Shown here piece after piece: positions 35,903-49,600 of a DNA stretch of 64,000 bases. Within the stretch, counting starts at the first letter, position 1. Every line of letters begins with the position of its first letter. The stretch covers positions 1,426,001-1,490,000 of the forward strand of contig PQWQ01000008.1 of assembly GCA_002943765.1 (NCBI GenBank), in the 5' to 3' direction. The stretch comes from Psoroptes ovis (lineage: Eukaryota > Arthropoda > Arachnida > Sarcoptiformes > Psoroptidae). The notes below the pieces were generated by a model. It did not search any database. It was given only the letters and a program-made list of their open reading frames with translations, and was not told the DNA's origin. The position numbers were made by a program, and so were the translations under genes.

Positions 35903-37874
35903 TCAAGTCTTGTCTTTCGGTATTCGATGATTATTACGATCAAATTGCTCCCCTCTGCTCGATTGGCCATTGACAACATGACCATTCATATGCTTTGCAC
36001 CTTCGGTGGCCGCCGATTGCCCAAATTTGTTCGTTGCTTCGTTATTATTGTTGGATTCATCAGACATTTGAAGGTTATCAAGGAGTAAATTCAAACGATC
36101 AGCAATTTTGGCGTATTGCTTGGCTTTCAACCGAGAATAATCATTTGCTTTGATTCGGTAAACCATTTGTTGGGGCTGCTGCTGCTGCTGCAGCTGTTGT
36201 TGTTGTTGGCTATTCTTCAACGATAATGTCAACGATCGTAGACGATAATTTTCTTTTTCCAATTCGCCAATTTTACCGCGTAATTCATCACGTTCAGTCT
36301 CGAATTTTAGCGATAATTTTGTCAACGATTTTTCATTCGAAATTTTCAGTTCATCACATTCGTATTGATATTTTTCCACCACGGATCGAAGATCTTTAAT
36401 TTCATTCACCATATTTTCATTCATACGTTTCAGCTCTTTATTTTCAACAATTAAATCATATGATTTCATCTTCAATTCGTCCATTTCTTGATGTAAATGT
36501 CGATGTTGTTGCCGTATGCATTCAAGCTCTTGAATTGTTTGTGATTGTGTTTCCAGCCGAGTTTGTAGCAGCAGTATTTCACGTTCTTGCGTAATTTTTT
36601 GTTCATTCGATTGTTCCAGCTGTTTTTGTAGATCATTTTGCACTGATTTCATCGATTGTTTATCCGATTCAAGCTGTTCTATGGCCATTTCCAACGATCG
36701 TTTGTCCATTTCTAAACGATTATATCGTTCTTGTTCTGATTTGAGAACGGTGGCCAATTTTTCCGTTGATTCTCGTTGATTTGATTGTAATTTCGCATCG
36801 ATTTCATTCAATTCTAATTGCTTTGAATCATATTTTGCTTGCAGCGCTTTCAAATCATTCCTTAAATCATCATTCAGCTGTTTGGCGATTCGTAGCTCTT
36901 GTTCATATCGCATACGTATGGTTTCAATTTCATTCGATTGTTGCAGCTTCAGCTGTTCATTATCAAATTTAAGACCTTCGATATGTTTCAAATGACCAGT
37001 AATTTCATTTCTCAGTTGTTTATTATCATTTTGTTGATTGATGAGTTCGGATTTTAATTTTTTCAATTCATTTCGATATTCTTGAATTGATTCTTCATAT
37101 GTTTGAAATTTTATTTGATTCAAACGATTATTTTGTTCATTTTCCACCACTAATTCTTTTTGTTTTTGTTCTAATTCATGGAAATTTTCATTCATTTCTT
37201 CCAATAACGATTGCAAGTGTTGAAGCTTCTGTTTTAACATGGAATTTTCATCATTTAGCTCCAATAATCGCTTTACTTCGGGCAATTTTGATGCTTCCAC
37301 CAGCTTTAGCCGTATTTCTTCTTTTTCTTTACGAATGAGATTCAACTCCAAATCATATGATAATTTAATCTTATCAATTGAATCCAGATGTTCTTTTTGG
37401 ATGAATTCAATTTGTTGCTTGAGCAGCTTGATTTCATTTGCTAAACGTTCACGTTCATTTACCAGGCGTTCTCGGTCTTTTTCCGCTTTACGAAGCGGTT
37501 CATCGAGTTCTTCAATCAGTTTTAGCCTAGGATTTCAATTAAAATTAATTTTAATTACATTCGATTGAATTAATCAAAGGGTCAAACCTTATGATTTCTG
37601 GGTCATTTTCTTGAAGGGTTTTTTCGAGCTTTTCAATTTGTTTAACTTTCAGCTCATTTTGTCGTAATAATTCATCCAATTCTTCATTTTTCTTCGCCTT
37701 AAAATAACATGTTTCTTCTAGGATTTGTTTCATTTCTGATTGTAGCTGTAAGAATTGTTCTTGTAATTTTAAATGTTCATTTTTAAGATTATTATAGTTT
37801 GATTTACGTTGTTCACTACGTTTACGTTCTTCATTTAACAGTTTTTGTAAATCTAATTCACGTTTTGTGAACAT
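35903..37874 (-). CDS. CEP83: CEP83 (CCDC41) centriolar distal-appendage protein
   Basis: Exons on the minus strand: 37874-37588 and 37526-35903, with a 61-bp intron (AG|GTTTGA donor, CCTAG acceptor, phase 2), coding 636 residues. CEP83 anchors the distal appendages that dock the mother centriole to the membrane at the start of ciliogenesis. Nearly the whole protein is heptad coiled coil. The N-terminal DLQKLLNEERKRSEQRKSNY, the ELDEPLRKAEKDRERL segment after the splice and the C-terminal NDYSRLKAKQYAKIADRLNL match my memory of vertebrate CEP83 in order and spacing, which separates it from generic coiled-coil proteins. A polyQ tract (LQQQQQPQQM) and an Asn-rich, Gly-containing tail follow. 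The ATG at 37874 is the first in frame; an in-frame TTG lies just upstream. Confidence in the coiled-coil gene is very high and in orthology moderately high. Confidence 0.8.
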
Positions 37875-38401
37875 TTTTTCGTTGTGAACCAAACCAATTG
37901 AGAATAAAAATCAATGGTAAGTACCTGAGATCGATCACCGGGTCAAATCGTGGTCAGCAATGAGTTGGATCGTGGCTAATCAAAGCCATTGGTGTTGTTT
38001 GGATCAAGACCGAATAATAATAATAAACAAATGAAGCTGATGAGATCACATTTCGTTTTGAAATTTGCTGAAATGTTTGTTTGTTTGTTCGGTTGTTGTT
38101 CCAAACATTTGAAAATTGTCATGGAAACTTGAATTGTTTTGAATATTTTCTGTTTTGGCCTGAAAAATTTATTTGAAAAATTACGTCCTATCCTCTATGA
38201 ACAGCCCTCCTTTAAAAAATAGACACGTGGTTTTGTTTTGATTCGATTTCAAATTTTCAAAATTACCCATATCGATCGTCAAAACTAAATTAAATTTAAT
38301 CCAGTTTAAATTTAATCCAGTTTAAATCCTTTGACCAGAATTTCTTCGTAGATTAACCGTATTTGCTAGAAATCAACCAAATCGTCCGATAATTTGACCA
38401 A
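37875..38401. promoter_or_regulatory. Divergent promoter region CEP83/NSUN2
   Basis: 527 bp separate the start codons of two genes transcribed apart. No TATA box in a convincing place was seen. GGTCAAATCGTGGTC near 37940 and the TTTAAATTTAATCCAGTTTAAA duplications at 38290-38325 are the only visible structures. Confidence 0.45.
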
Positions 38402-41400
38402 ATGGAAGTCGAAAAGCACGTGATTACAAATGAAGACAAAAAACATCGGCGAAGAAAATTTAAAACTAAAAAGGTTTTGATTTTTGAATACTTGAGATTT
38501 CTTGATTTATGGTCCTAAAAATTAATCATTATCTCTGATTTACCTTCATTCCGAACAGCAAAAACGCAAAGAACGAAAAAACGGTGAACCAAAACAAGAT
38601 GACCGAGATTTACATCCTCGAAAAGTTACATATGACAATGTGGTAAAGAAAAATGAAAATTTTGAACAATATTATCGATTGCAAAAGCTATTCGAAACTG
38701 AAGATGAATTTCAATTATTTTTGCAAACACTTGCCGAGCCATTACCAACAACATTTCGTATATCATCATTTTGTCGTGGTCAATCACAGCGGATGCGTGA
38801 TATCATTCAAAGTGATTACATTAAAAATTGTCAGCTGGAAAGTCACAATGATACGAATGATGATAATGATGACCGTAAACAATTGGACATACGGCCCATA
38901 CCATGGTATCCGAATCGTTTAGCTTGGCAAATTAATTTGACTAAAACCGAGATACGCAAGTCGAGGTCCATAAATTTGTTGCATAAATTTCTAATTTGTG
39001 AAACTGAAACTGTAAGTTTTGAGCGAATTAATTTCATCAATTCTGACCTTTGACCCTTTGTCCTGATTTATTCACCCAAAGGGTAACATAAGCCGACAAG
39101 AAGCCGTTTCGATGATTCCGCCGCTGCTTTTAGACATTCGCCCCGGGCAATCAGTGTTGGACATGTGTGCAGCTCCTGGTTCGAAAACGGCGCAGATAAT
39201 CGAAATGCTTCATCAAGAATCTGGTGCAACATTCATGGTCAATGATACTTGTGCACCAGCAGACAACAATGTCAAATATCTGGACGGTTTAGTTGTGGCC
39301 AATGATGTCGATAATCGCCGTTGTTATATGTTGGCACATCAATCGAATCGTTTGTCAAGTTCTTGTGTAGTAATCACTAATCATGATGCGGCAAATCTGC
39401 CGAATTTTTATAAAACTAATCCTCAAAATGGCCAGAAAACCCTTCTGAAATTCGATCGAGTATTAGCCGATGTACTTTGTTCGGGTGATGGTACATTCCG
39501 CAAGAATTATGATGTATGGACCAAATGGAGTGCTGGTAATGCTAATAATCTGCACAATATCCAGCTGAAAATCGCTAAACGTGGCTTGGAAATGTTGGCC
39601 AAAAACGGCGTGATGGCATATTCAACATGTAGTTTGAATCCGGTCGAAAATGAAGCCGTCATTGCTGCATTGTTGAACATGGCCAATGGCAGTGATGGTA
39701 ATTGCAATCATTTGGAATTGATTGATGCACGTAAAATACTGCCCGAGCTAAAGTGCTATCCAGGCATCGATGATTGGATAGTTATGGATAAAGACAATAA
39801 CCATATTCGTAGCCCTAAAGAAGTACCGGAGAAATTTTTGCCACAAATTCGGCGAACCCATTTCCCGCCATCGAATGCTAAACAGCTGAATCTCCATTAC
39901 TGCATTCGAATAATGCCCCACTATCAAAATACGGGTGGATTTTTCATTGCTTTGCTGCGCAAGAACGTCGACGTCTTCGGCTGGGAAGCCGATCGGCAGC
40001 AGCAATCGGAGCAGTCACAGCGACTAGGGCCAACACCGGCTGAATCGATGACCACGAATGATTTAGATCAGCCTTCGGGGCTTGAGCCTGAAGCCGATAA
40101 TTCGAATGCCAATACGAATGATGATCGGCCCAAGAAGGATAAGAAGTCCAAAGGTGGTTATCAAGGTTTTCGTGAAGAACCATTCTATTTTCTTGATGAA
40201 CAAGATCATGATTGGATTTCGTTGAGGTAAGGTCTTAACCTGTTCAGTTCGAATGATTATTATTTTGATTTATTTCTATGCTCAATTCTTAGATCATATT
40301 TTCGATTTCCAACCGAATTGCAGCCGAATCAATTGGCACATCGTTGTGTACAAGGTAAACGTCGTAATATTTATTTTATGACACCAAAAGTGGCCAATTT
40401 CGTCCGCGAAAATCGTGATTTAAAGGTTTGTATCAGGGCTTGAATTGCTTCGTTTTGACCTTTGGAAATAATTGAAATTTTATTACTTTTGATTCATAGA
40501 TTATCAGCGCTGGTGCACGTGTATTTAATCGTACCGATGTCACACATTTGTGTCCATATCGTATTACACAAGAAGGAATTGTATCAATATTTTCATATTT
40601 CGCGCCAAAGCTAAATGAATATCAACCCACTGGTGATGTGGATTTGGATCGTAAAACATTTAAAATAATCAAAGTTAATCGTGATATCTTCATTGATCTT
40701 TTGAAGTATCAAGATGTTAAAATAGCCGATATCACTGATTCGAATACCAAAGAGTTAATTTCAAAAATACCATCAGGTTGTTTTATTATGTATGTGATCA
40801 TTGATCAGAGCTCTGATGGTGGTGATAATGGTAATGATGGTGGTGATGAGGTTAAAGGTGATGGTCGTAAGGATGCTTCAGCATCATCCTTCATGCTGCC
40901 AATGTGTGTATGGCGTGGTAAAAATCAGCTACGTGCATATGTAGCTAAAATGGATCGTACACATTTATTACGATTATGTGGTTATGAACCAATGTTGATG
41001 ATGACTGATTCAAATAAGACAAATGATCATCAGCTGCAAACATCAAAAGATCAATCATTGGATAATGACGATGGTAATGATAATGAGATTAATGATGATA
41101 ATAATGATGGTGATGATAATGATATGATTACAGCAACAGCAATTAATAAAGGTAATTAATAATCAATCTAAGGTAATTAAGCAGCAAGATTAATCATGAA
41201 CATTTATAAATATTTATTCATCCGATTATAGATGGAACGAATAAACGATCATTGGAAGATGATAATGACGATGATGGCGGTGGTAGTTGTGGTAGCAGTG
41301 GTGGTAATGGTACCAATAATGATCATCATCAACAACAACAACAATGTAAAAAAATTAATAATGATGAAGAGGTTATTATGAGTGAATCTTTATCAGCGAC

Positions 41401-41509
41401 AACTACAACGAAATCAATGGATGATGATAATGATGGTAATGATAATGGTAATAATGGTGGTAATGAACAAAATCATTCGAGCATTGAAAAACGTATCAAA
41501 ATATCATAA
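38402..41509 (+). CDS. NSUN2: tRNA (cytosine-5)-methyltransferase NSUN2
   Basis: Exons: 38402-38473, 38559-39011, 39082-40226, 40293-40425, 40500-41151 and 41232-41509, with introns of 66-85 bp, coding 910 residues. NSUN2 places m5C in tRNAs and other RNAs using S-adenosylmethionine. Visible features: basic N-terminus, FLICETETGNISRQEAVSM before the catalytic domain, SAM-binding DMCAAPGSKT from residue ~202, NDVDNRRCYML, motif IV DVLCSGDG with Cys ~308, and motif VI STCSLNPVE with the catalytic Cys ~358. The C-terminal part (EGKRRN-like GKRRNIYF, AQEGI-like TQEGI, CVWRGKNQLRAYVAKMDR) follows the vertebrate order. The tail is Asp/Asn-rich with a KR-rich end. Oddity: motif IV has Leu where the family has Pro (usually VPCSGDG). 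A possible poly(A) signal ATTAAA is at 41717. Confidence 0.95.
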
Positions 41510-42524
41510 TGAATCAGTGAATGAATGATGATAATTTCGAATCAAATTTTGAATTCATGAATAGTGTTCTGGTTGTTGTAGTTGTTGAGAACAACAACGA
41601 CAATTATGAATTATATAATTTAGACGATAATTTTTGATTTAAATTATTTTAAATATTTTTTTTTTTAATTTTAAGATTCATTTGATTTATATTTCTGTAT
41701 ATTTTCTGAATTATATATTAAATTTTACACCATTTCTCAATGATTATTGTTCCATATCAACAATGACATGATAAATCATCCAAATAATGATGATGATCAT
41801 GATAATCAATGAATTCATTGACATTTAAGGTTTATTTCGATTTCGATTTGTGTCCATAATCGTCATTTAAAGTTACTTAAATCCACTGTGATTTAACACT
41901 AAACACTCCAATTCGAACCACTTGAAACACTAAATCACTGGATGATCATTCATGTGGTGTGGTGCAGGGTGTGTGTGGGGTCCTTTAAGTCGATCCATCC
42001 ATTGATTCATTGTTTGTTCGAATAAGTGGTGGTGGTGGTGGTGGTGGTTATATGTGATCTTTTCCATTCATTTCATCTACATAATCCGATTATTGGAAAA
42101 ATTTTAATTCATTTCATTTCTCTTCATTTATTTTGTTGAAAATCCATTTTGAATATTTCATATTTCATATAATCCATAGAACAATACAAATACAAACACA
42201 CAGAGACCATAGATCTAAGTATTTTTCAATTTAATTTTATTTAATATTTTTCAATATTTTGAAGTCGAATCAATCCGAGTCAATTCAATTTGATTCAACG
42301 CATTGAAAATCTTGATTGAATTCAATTTAATTTCAAAATTCATTGGCTGTTTTATCCAACAATACATATGAATATGATGAACCCGACACGATCCGATCTT
42401 TCGAGGGTTGTGTTTTGATTGACTTTTTGATTTGATACGAAACGAAACAAAAGGCCAAAAGCCATAAACACATAAAAAATAAATGAACAAAATCTAAAAT
42501 CAAATCGTTCGATTTGGATTTGTT

Positions 42525-42536
42525 TTTGGCGCCAAA
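42525..42536. promoter_or_regulatory. E2F-type palindrome TTTGGCGCCAAA
   Basis: A perfect 12-bp palindrome matching the classical E2F/DP consensus, in an AT-rich setting. A weaker TTTGGCGCCAGA is at 12998. Function is inferred from motif only. Confidence 0.3.
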
Positions 42537-42562
42537 TTTTCAATTTTAAAAAATTTTGAATT

Positions 42563-43095
42563 ATGAATTTTTTTCGCCAATTCGAATTGATCAAATTGTC
42601 CTCGCTAATCCAGTCTTTTTTATGATCTTTTGTTCGGGGATTATCATAACAACAATGGGGAAAACACATTTCATTCATGGAATTATATCAAGTCTTTGAT
42701 ACTAAAAGTGTATGAGGTAAGGACCTTTGATTGTTTGTAATTTTTGAAAATTGATTCATTTGAAGCACTGCAACAGAATGGGACCAACATATGTATCACC
42801 ACCAGCGTGATTATTATGATCGCCTTGAGTATTTGTTGTCATTGTTGCCGTCGTTGTTGACTTTACCATTGTTTGGAATTAAAATTTAAATTGAATCAAA
42901 TTGAATGGAATAATCTCTCTTCGAAAGTTTAAATAGTTTCAAGCAAAAACACTTCCACGACGACCACCGTCAATGCTACTGCAGTGTATCAATGTGCGGA
43001 TTAATCTTGACAAAGCTTGCTCAAGTGTATCAATTACAAGCAAAACAATGATCGGACAAATGGTACAGGAGGTACAAAAGGCTCTCGAACAATAA
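42563..43095 (+). other. Candidate small multi-exon gene, unrecognised
   Basis: Three open blocks line up on the plus strand. An ATG at 42563 opens MNFFRQFELIKLSSLIQ, and 42614-42716 continues in another frame (LFYDLLFGDYHNNNG...) after a six-T run. A good donor GAG|GTAAGG (42717) and acceptor AACAG (42776) join it in phase 0 to NGTNICITTSVIIMIALSICC, a membrane-like helix ending at TGA 42860. A further open block 42937-43095 follows a pyrimidine-rich TTTAAATAG acceptor (QAKTLPRRPPSMLLQC...). A complete reading is not obtained and other frames, including the minus strand, are also open here. It could equally be a regulatory island. Confidence 0.25.
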
Positions 43096-43758
43096 TGTCT
43101 TTGTTTACCTGTGGAAAATTGAAAATTTTTAAAGATTTGAAATCAATTTTTTAATCCATTTGACAACTAAAAGTGACCAAGAAAGTCAAAGGCTAAGACC
43201 TTTCCAGGACTATAGCTGCAATCAAAGGTGAGCAAATACCCTCAATAATCATTGATTGAATTGAATTCGTTTAATTGAACAAAATCATTTCTTCCATTGA
43301 ATTAGGTGATTTTTAGTCCTCGTTTTCTGGTGATTATTTCAATCAATGTGACTTCTATTTTAAATTGAAATGTCAATTTCAATGGAACAAAAAACAAACA
43401 GGGTGGTGGTGGTGGTGGGGTAAGGTGTCCGAGCAAACATTCTGTTCATATTAAGGGGTGTTTGTTTCGATGGCCTATGACTTTCAAAGTTGATTGATTT
43501 CCATCAATTTCGAATCAAAATCAAATTTAATTTGATTCGAAATTGAATTTTGGGCTTGGAATTTTCAATTTGATTCCAAGTGTAAGTCAAAATAAAATGA
43601 GTTTTGATTTTTTGCGAAACAAAAAAAAAACTTTAAAAATTCAATTTCCATTATAAATTGCACAAATTGATTTTTGGAAAAAAACACAACACAAAAATCG
43701 ATCATTTCATTGATTTTGATTCATTCATGAATCAATATTTCAATTTTTGAAAATTTTT

Positions 43759-43848
43759 TGTTGTCCGAAAAATTTTGGCGGATATTTTAAATGAAAAATC
43801 AATAAAGAATTCATTGATTTGAAACGGAAAAACTTTTCGGACAACCTT
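43759..43848. mobile_element. mariner-like MITE, strongly diverged
   Basis: A 90-bp hairpin with outer arms TTGTTGTCCGAAAAATTTT and AAACTTTTCGGACAACCTT and an expanded centre. It is the only copy between 26.7 and 53.2 kb. Confidence 0.6.
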
Positions 43849-46352
43849 CATTGTGATCACAAATCACTAATCGATCAATTATTATTATTATCAATTTTTA
43901 TTCTCATATTATTCGATTATTGATTAATCGATTATTATTTGTGTATTCAATAATCATTCGAAAAATGATCAATTATCATCATTATTATTATTGTTATCAT
44001 TTGTTAAAAATATCACAATCAATTGATTTTGATTGGTAAAATGATTATTATTCAAATCAAAACAAACGACGAATATCTTCCAATACCCTAAAATGATTAT
44101 TATTATCAAAAATCAATAATGACAATTGTCAAATAATGTCAATTAATTGACTATATTTGATTCTATTATTGAATCAATCAAAGATGAAACAAATGAAGGG
44201 AAAATTCATTGATTTTTCAATGAATATTTACGATCAAAGAATATCTTGAAATCATTGAAATCATTCTCCGACCATCAAAAATCAATAGTCATAATAAGAT
44301 TTAAATGATAATTTAGTTGATGATGATCATGATAATAATGATTTAAATTTGTACATTTAAATGCATTTGTTCCAAATCATTGTTAATTTGAGTCAATTCA
44401 TGAATTGATTATTCAATATTCAATAAATGTCTACGAAATAATGGGAATAAATTGATAATTGAAAATTAATGGAATCAAATCTGGAATATTGAATGTGGAA
44501 TATTCGAATATTTCCTGAAATAAACAATTTTGTGTCAAACGACAATCATTTGGAATAATAACGAGTTTTGGAAATGCAAAATATGGATTCATATTGAATT
44601 CGGAATATAAATTTATACGAATAAACAGGAAATATTATGATTTCGTTGATTTTGTTGTTGTTTATTGTTCATTTAAAACTCAAAAAGTTAACCACCGGAT
44701 AACAGGCTTCAAGTGTTTAATTTTGACTGTTTGTAATCATCAAATCCATTTGGTTTGATTCCAATCGAATCGGAGATATGCATCGAATGGATTGTTTGGT
44801 GGGTTCATTTTGATAGATTTAAGTGATCATTTGGATGGATTGGAGGCCTGGACGATATGGAATTAGTGTGCCTGGAACCTAAAAATTCAAATCATCGATT
44901 ATGTAAACTATGAATTATCGAATGGTGGATGAATGGCTATAATTTGATCATAAATAATGACAGAGGATGACTTGGTGATAATTTAGCTTTTAAGGCAGTG
45001 ATGGCATTAAAGAAAGGATGCCAATGTTCAACAATGCTCTTAAACATCTTTCATTTTCATTAATTCAATAATTGATGCGCAACATCATCATATTTATCAT
45101 ACATAGTTTTATATAGTGTTTGTCATTGTGTGATGTCATGTATATTGCTGTATATTCGATGATATTTCGGTTAATTTTGATCAATTCAAGTAAATGTTCA
45201 ATGTTGAACATAGAACACTTTTTATGCTAAATCAACGACGATTTCTCGATGAATGGTAAATCAATGATAATTCAGTGGCGCGCGCAATTGCGCCACAGAA
45301 ACACACCCATTCACTTTATTTAGTAAATCAATTTCCTTGAATTGGCTTGGCCAAAAGAATCCAACAAAATATTCTTCAAAACGATAATCTTGTACATCAT
45401 AAATGATTATAATGGTTTCCATTGAATGTAATTATATAATCATCCAACATCTTCAATGGACGATCAACGAAGATCATTCGAAAAGATATCGGAAAAAGAC
45501 ACACAATAAATGGAGCAGAATCTGGACAAAAGTGGAATCAAAATTGAATCCATGGCCGCGGCTTAGGCACAAAACGGACAGATACAACTTATTCATTGAT
45601 AATAGACGACAGTAAATAACAACGAAACAACAAAAACAGTAAACAATGAATACCATTGCCACCATCATTGCAACCACCACCATCAACAACAACAACAGCA
45701 ATGGACGATGATAATAACAAGTTCCAACAAATTGATATCAATTGATAATAGCACAATTTAATAACAATATGAAAGTCCGGAAATATTTTATCATCATTAG
45801 ATTGATTCACTGAATGGTAAAAAGCTTGTTTGAAATAATATAAGTGAATTATGTAGAATAATATTAGAATCAAAACAACAACAAAAATCATCATTGAATT
45901 AATGGTAATTCAATGATTGAATTATGAATTATCCGTTTCGATTCAACAGAACAGAATCGTTCAAATTGAATGTTTACTTGCTTTGACGAGTTTTGTTGAA
46001 TTTTGGTCAGACGTCGATGATGGATCGAATCCAGTGACGATTACATGGATTTCGCACAAGATTTCGGTACACAATTTTTGCGGACGAAATCTTGGACAGA
46101 CAATTTTGGGACACAACTTTGAAACAATCAGTGCTTATCTGTGAATGAATGATTTAACGATGGATGAATGAATATCATTGAATTTTGAATCATAGAATCG
46201 AAGGCTTTCGAATGATGTGGATGATGATGACCAGTGATGCAATTATGATGTTCAGTTGCAATCATTGCAATCACAGAATAGACAAATTTCGAGAAAATTT
46301 ATGGTTCGCTCATAGCTGAATTAGCCCTACGAAATTCGGCCAACAAAATTCA

Positions 46353-46388
46353 GTCCAAATGGTCTAAAATGTCCAAATGGTCTAAAAT
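46353..46388. repeat. 18-bp direct tandem duplication
   Basis: GTCCAAATGGTCTAAAAT occurs twice head to tail. Confidence 0.8.
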
Positions 46389-46580
46389 GTGACCAATTAT
46401 ATCTTATTCAATGCATGGGCTTCGAATGAAACGCAATTTGTGGTTACATTTTGGACGATAATGGCGAAAAATGAAATTTCAGAATTTCGTAGTGAGTTTT
46501 GGCCAAATCAATTCTGTTCACGTTTCAATGTACTGTTGGCTGTTTGGCCTGAATTCTTCGGGCCAACCAAACAACCACCA

Positions 46581-46609
<29 letters not shown>
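46581..46609. repeat. (AC)n microsatellite
   Basis: Uninterrupted AC dinucleotide run of about 14 units. Confidence 0.9.
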
Positions 46610-46612
<3 letters not shown>

Positions 46613-49600
46613 AATTTACACCATTAGAATTGAATTGAAGTAAAATTATTCGTTCAAAAATTATTTCAAATCGTGTTTAATATACCAAACGATAATAATG
46701 TACATCATGTTCATTGTTGTTGTTATTATCATTGAAAAAAAAATATAATGATATAATTGATTTAAATATGTTTATGGAATACATGTCTTTGTTGATAATA
46801 AACAGTAATAATGATGATAATGGCAATGGCAAATGCTATGATTATCATAATAATATTAGTCTATAATATTAACATTCAAAAATATTTACGTTTTTTTTTC
46901 TAATTTAATTGATTCAAAATTTTACCAAATTATTTTGAGTGATGATAATGTAATCATCATCATCATCATGATCATCATAATGTACCATTATTATTATTAT
47001 CCATTATGAATACAATTCATTATGTTAAAATATTAACATAATGAATGAATAATAATTGAAGATGGAAATTTTTCCAAATTTGAATATTTTAAATTTGAAG
47101 GTTGAACATGTTCAATGAACAGTTTGAAGGGTTTTCCGAACGCATTGTCTTGGCGCACCAGCGCCAGGGCAAAGGGTTGATCGTTGATAAAACACACAGA
47201 GACAAAGATAATGGCTTCATTTGGTTGCTGTGAATGGAAATGGTACCAATATCCTTGAACGAATCTTTTGGGATTCTTGGATCAAAATGGAGTCAAAATG
47301 GAATTGTTCTTCTTCGGTACCAATCAAAATTAAGATGATTTGAAAACAAAACGAAAAAAAAAACATTAAATTACATTTAAATTTGAATTACAAATCACTT
47401 ACATTCTATACAATGATATCAATTCAAATTGATCATTTATTTATTATTACCATTTTTATTATTTGATAAAACATTTCTTTTTGTTATTGTAATAATATTT
47501 GATACAAATACAAATACAATAATAATTACCATGGAACAATACACAATTATTACTTTCATTTGAAAGCCTTCACCGTGAGACAGAATCCGCGAAATTCTGA
47601 ACTGATTTTTAAATTGATAATGGATTTTATCATATGTGCTTGTGTATGTGTGTGTTATTATTATATCAAAATTATTATGAATTCATTTGAATTTCAATGA
47701 AATACTTTCATTCATTTCGATGAAATGGTTACTCACGTAAACAATCGTATAATAATAATAACAATAATCATGATCAAAATCTATGATATTCATTATCATC
47801 GATGATGATGATGATGATGATGATCAATTAATTGATTTGAAAACAACAACAAATTCCATTAACACTTGTACTTACATTAATTACAGTGACAGATAATAAT
47901 CATTGATGATGATGATGATAATCAACCAAGGATTGAACGAAGAATTTTGGCGCAAATTCCCAGAATTCCATTTTCATATTCTCCGAATTACATTGAATTT
48001 TGCTTATGTTTCATTCATTCATTCAATCATCGAAGCATTACGTCAAGCATTACATGATGATTACATTTTTTCACTTGAAAGGGTTAACATTATTATTATT
48101 GGATTGATTATTATTATCGATTGATCATTAATGGATTGATTATTAATGAATGAATGAATGACTTAATATTTTATGATCCATAATCGATATACAAAAATTA
48201 ATGTCGATAATAATAAATGGAAAAATTCTTTTCGATTCATAATGGCCAAGATGGCCATGGCATCACAGTTTTATATCTTGATGGAATTTGATGTATAATA
48301 TTTCTTTTCGAATTGATTTGATTTGATTCGAGAAAAATATATCAAAAAAATGAAATTAATGAATCGTTACCCCTTTCAATCAGACCCGCTCTCGAAATCG
48401 ATCAACGATGATGTATTGATGCTTTACACACACAGAGATGGACATGACTGAGCCAATGTTTGATGGGGTTGACGGATTGATGTAGCCATGGATGGCCACC
48501 GAGGCTTCGGTCATACTGATTGCAAATCATTTCCAAATCATAATTTCATCAAATCATTCAAATGGAAAATAATCAAATAATCTTGAATCAGGAAAAAGGG
48601 ACAAGAGATTATCGAGATTTGCAGAATTGAAAGATTGAATTGAATTTAAATATGATGTAATTTGATTGTGGCCACCAATCGATTCAATTCATTCCATATT
48701 CAATTCGATGATCACCATTATTTGATCATCGAATTTGACAATCATTTGACATCATCACCACCATCATCATCATCATTAATTTGATTGTTTAAACAAGTCA
48801 ATGATTGAATGTGATAAATGTGGTAAACAGCTCTGAAATATATGGAAAAATTGACCGAATTTGAGCCATTTTTGATTGGTTGGTGGTTTTATTTGGAATA
48901 TTCTTCAACAAATCTGGAACATAATGTAATAGAAATGAATGAAATCAGTGAGTTGAAATTGAATTCAAAATCAGTGAATTTGCCCCGAAATGTTTCACCC
49001 TAAATGTTTACACAACGATTTTGAATTTGATTTTAATGATCTTCGGCTGATCATTTGGCTGATTTTTGGCCAATTTTTATCGGATTTTCGGTGATTTTCA
49101 CTTGTATTCAGTGATCAAACAGATCAAATACTGAACTGATGGTAGCATCTTTAATATTTGTTGATAACAGATGCGTTCTATTTTCAAATTTTAAAATATT
49201 CATTTTTAAGTTAAAATTTGACGCAATTAATCATTATTTTCGGGAAATTGACTATTTTGACATTTTTCAAAAAGAAAAGTAAATATTTGTGTTGAAATAG
49301 TCGGATCGATTTTTTTTCCGAATTCGAATTCTTTTGTCTTTGTCCTTTGTCTTGTGAGTTCGAAAAAACCGCGAACATTCGATTTTCTGATTTTTTCAAA
49401 AATTTGGCCACAATCAAACACTCAAATTTGACCATTTCGGGCCCCGAATTCTAGTTCAAATGTGCACCACCGATTCAGCACTCGATTGTTTGCAAAATTG
49501 ATGGCAAAGTGTATGATTTTTTCAGTGAAATTAACAGCTAATGGCGAATAATGATGATAATTTTTTACTTTTGCAAGGGATTGAAAATGAATCTAAAACC

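Larger units (their letters stand above)
41510..43758. other. NSUN2 3' UTR and start of gene desert
   Basis: AT-rich 3' UTR to about 41740, then non-coding sequence with a (GGT)n tract at 42028-42051 and a perfect E2F-type palindrome TTTGGCGCCAAA at 42525-42536. A less AT-rich island at 42560-43095 is listed separately. Confidence 0.5.

Noticed and set aside
42352..42678. 108-codon minus-strand open frame
   Set aside because: Its middle is very AT-rich and it is antisense to the better-spliced plus-strand candidate; no family resemblance.
45403..45615. 70-codon ORF on the plus strand
   Set aside because: No homologue, splice or promoter signal; composition like the desert.
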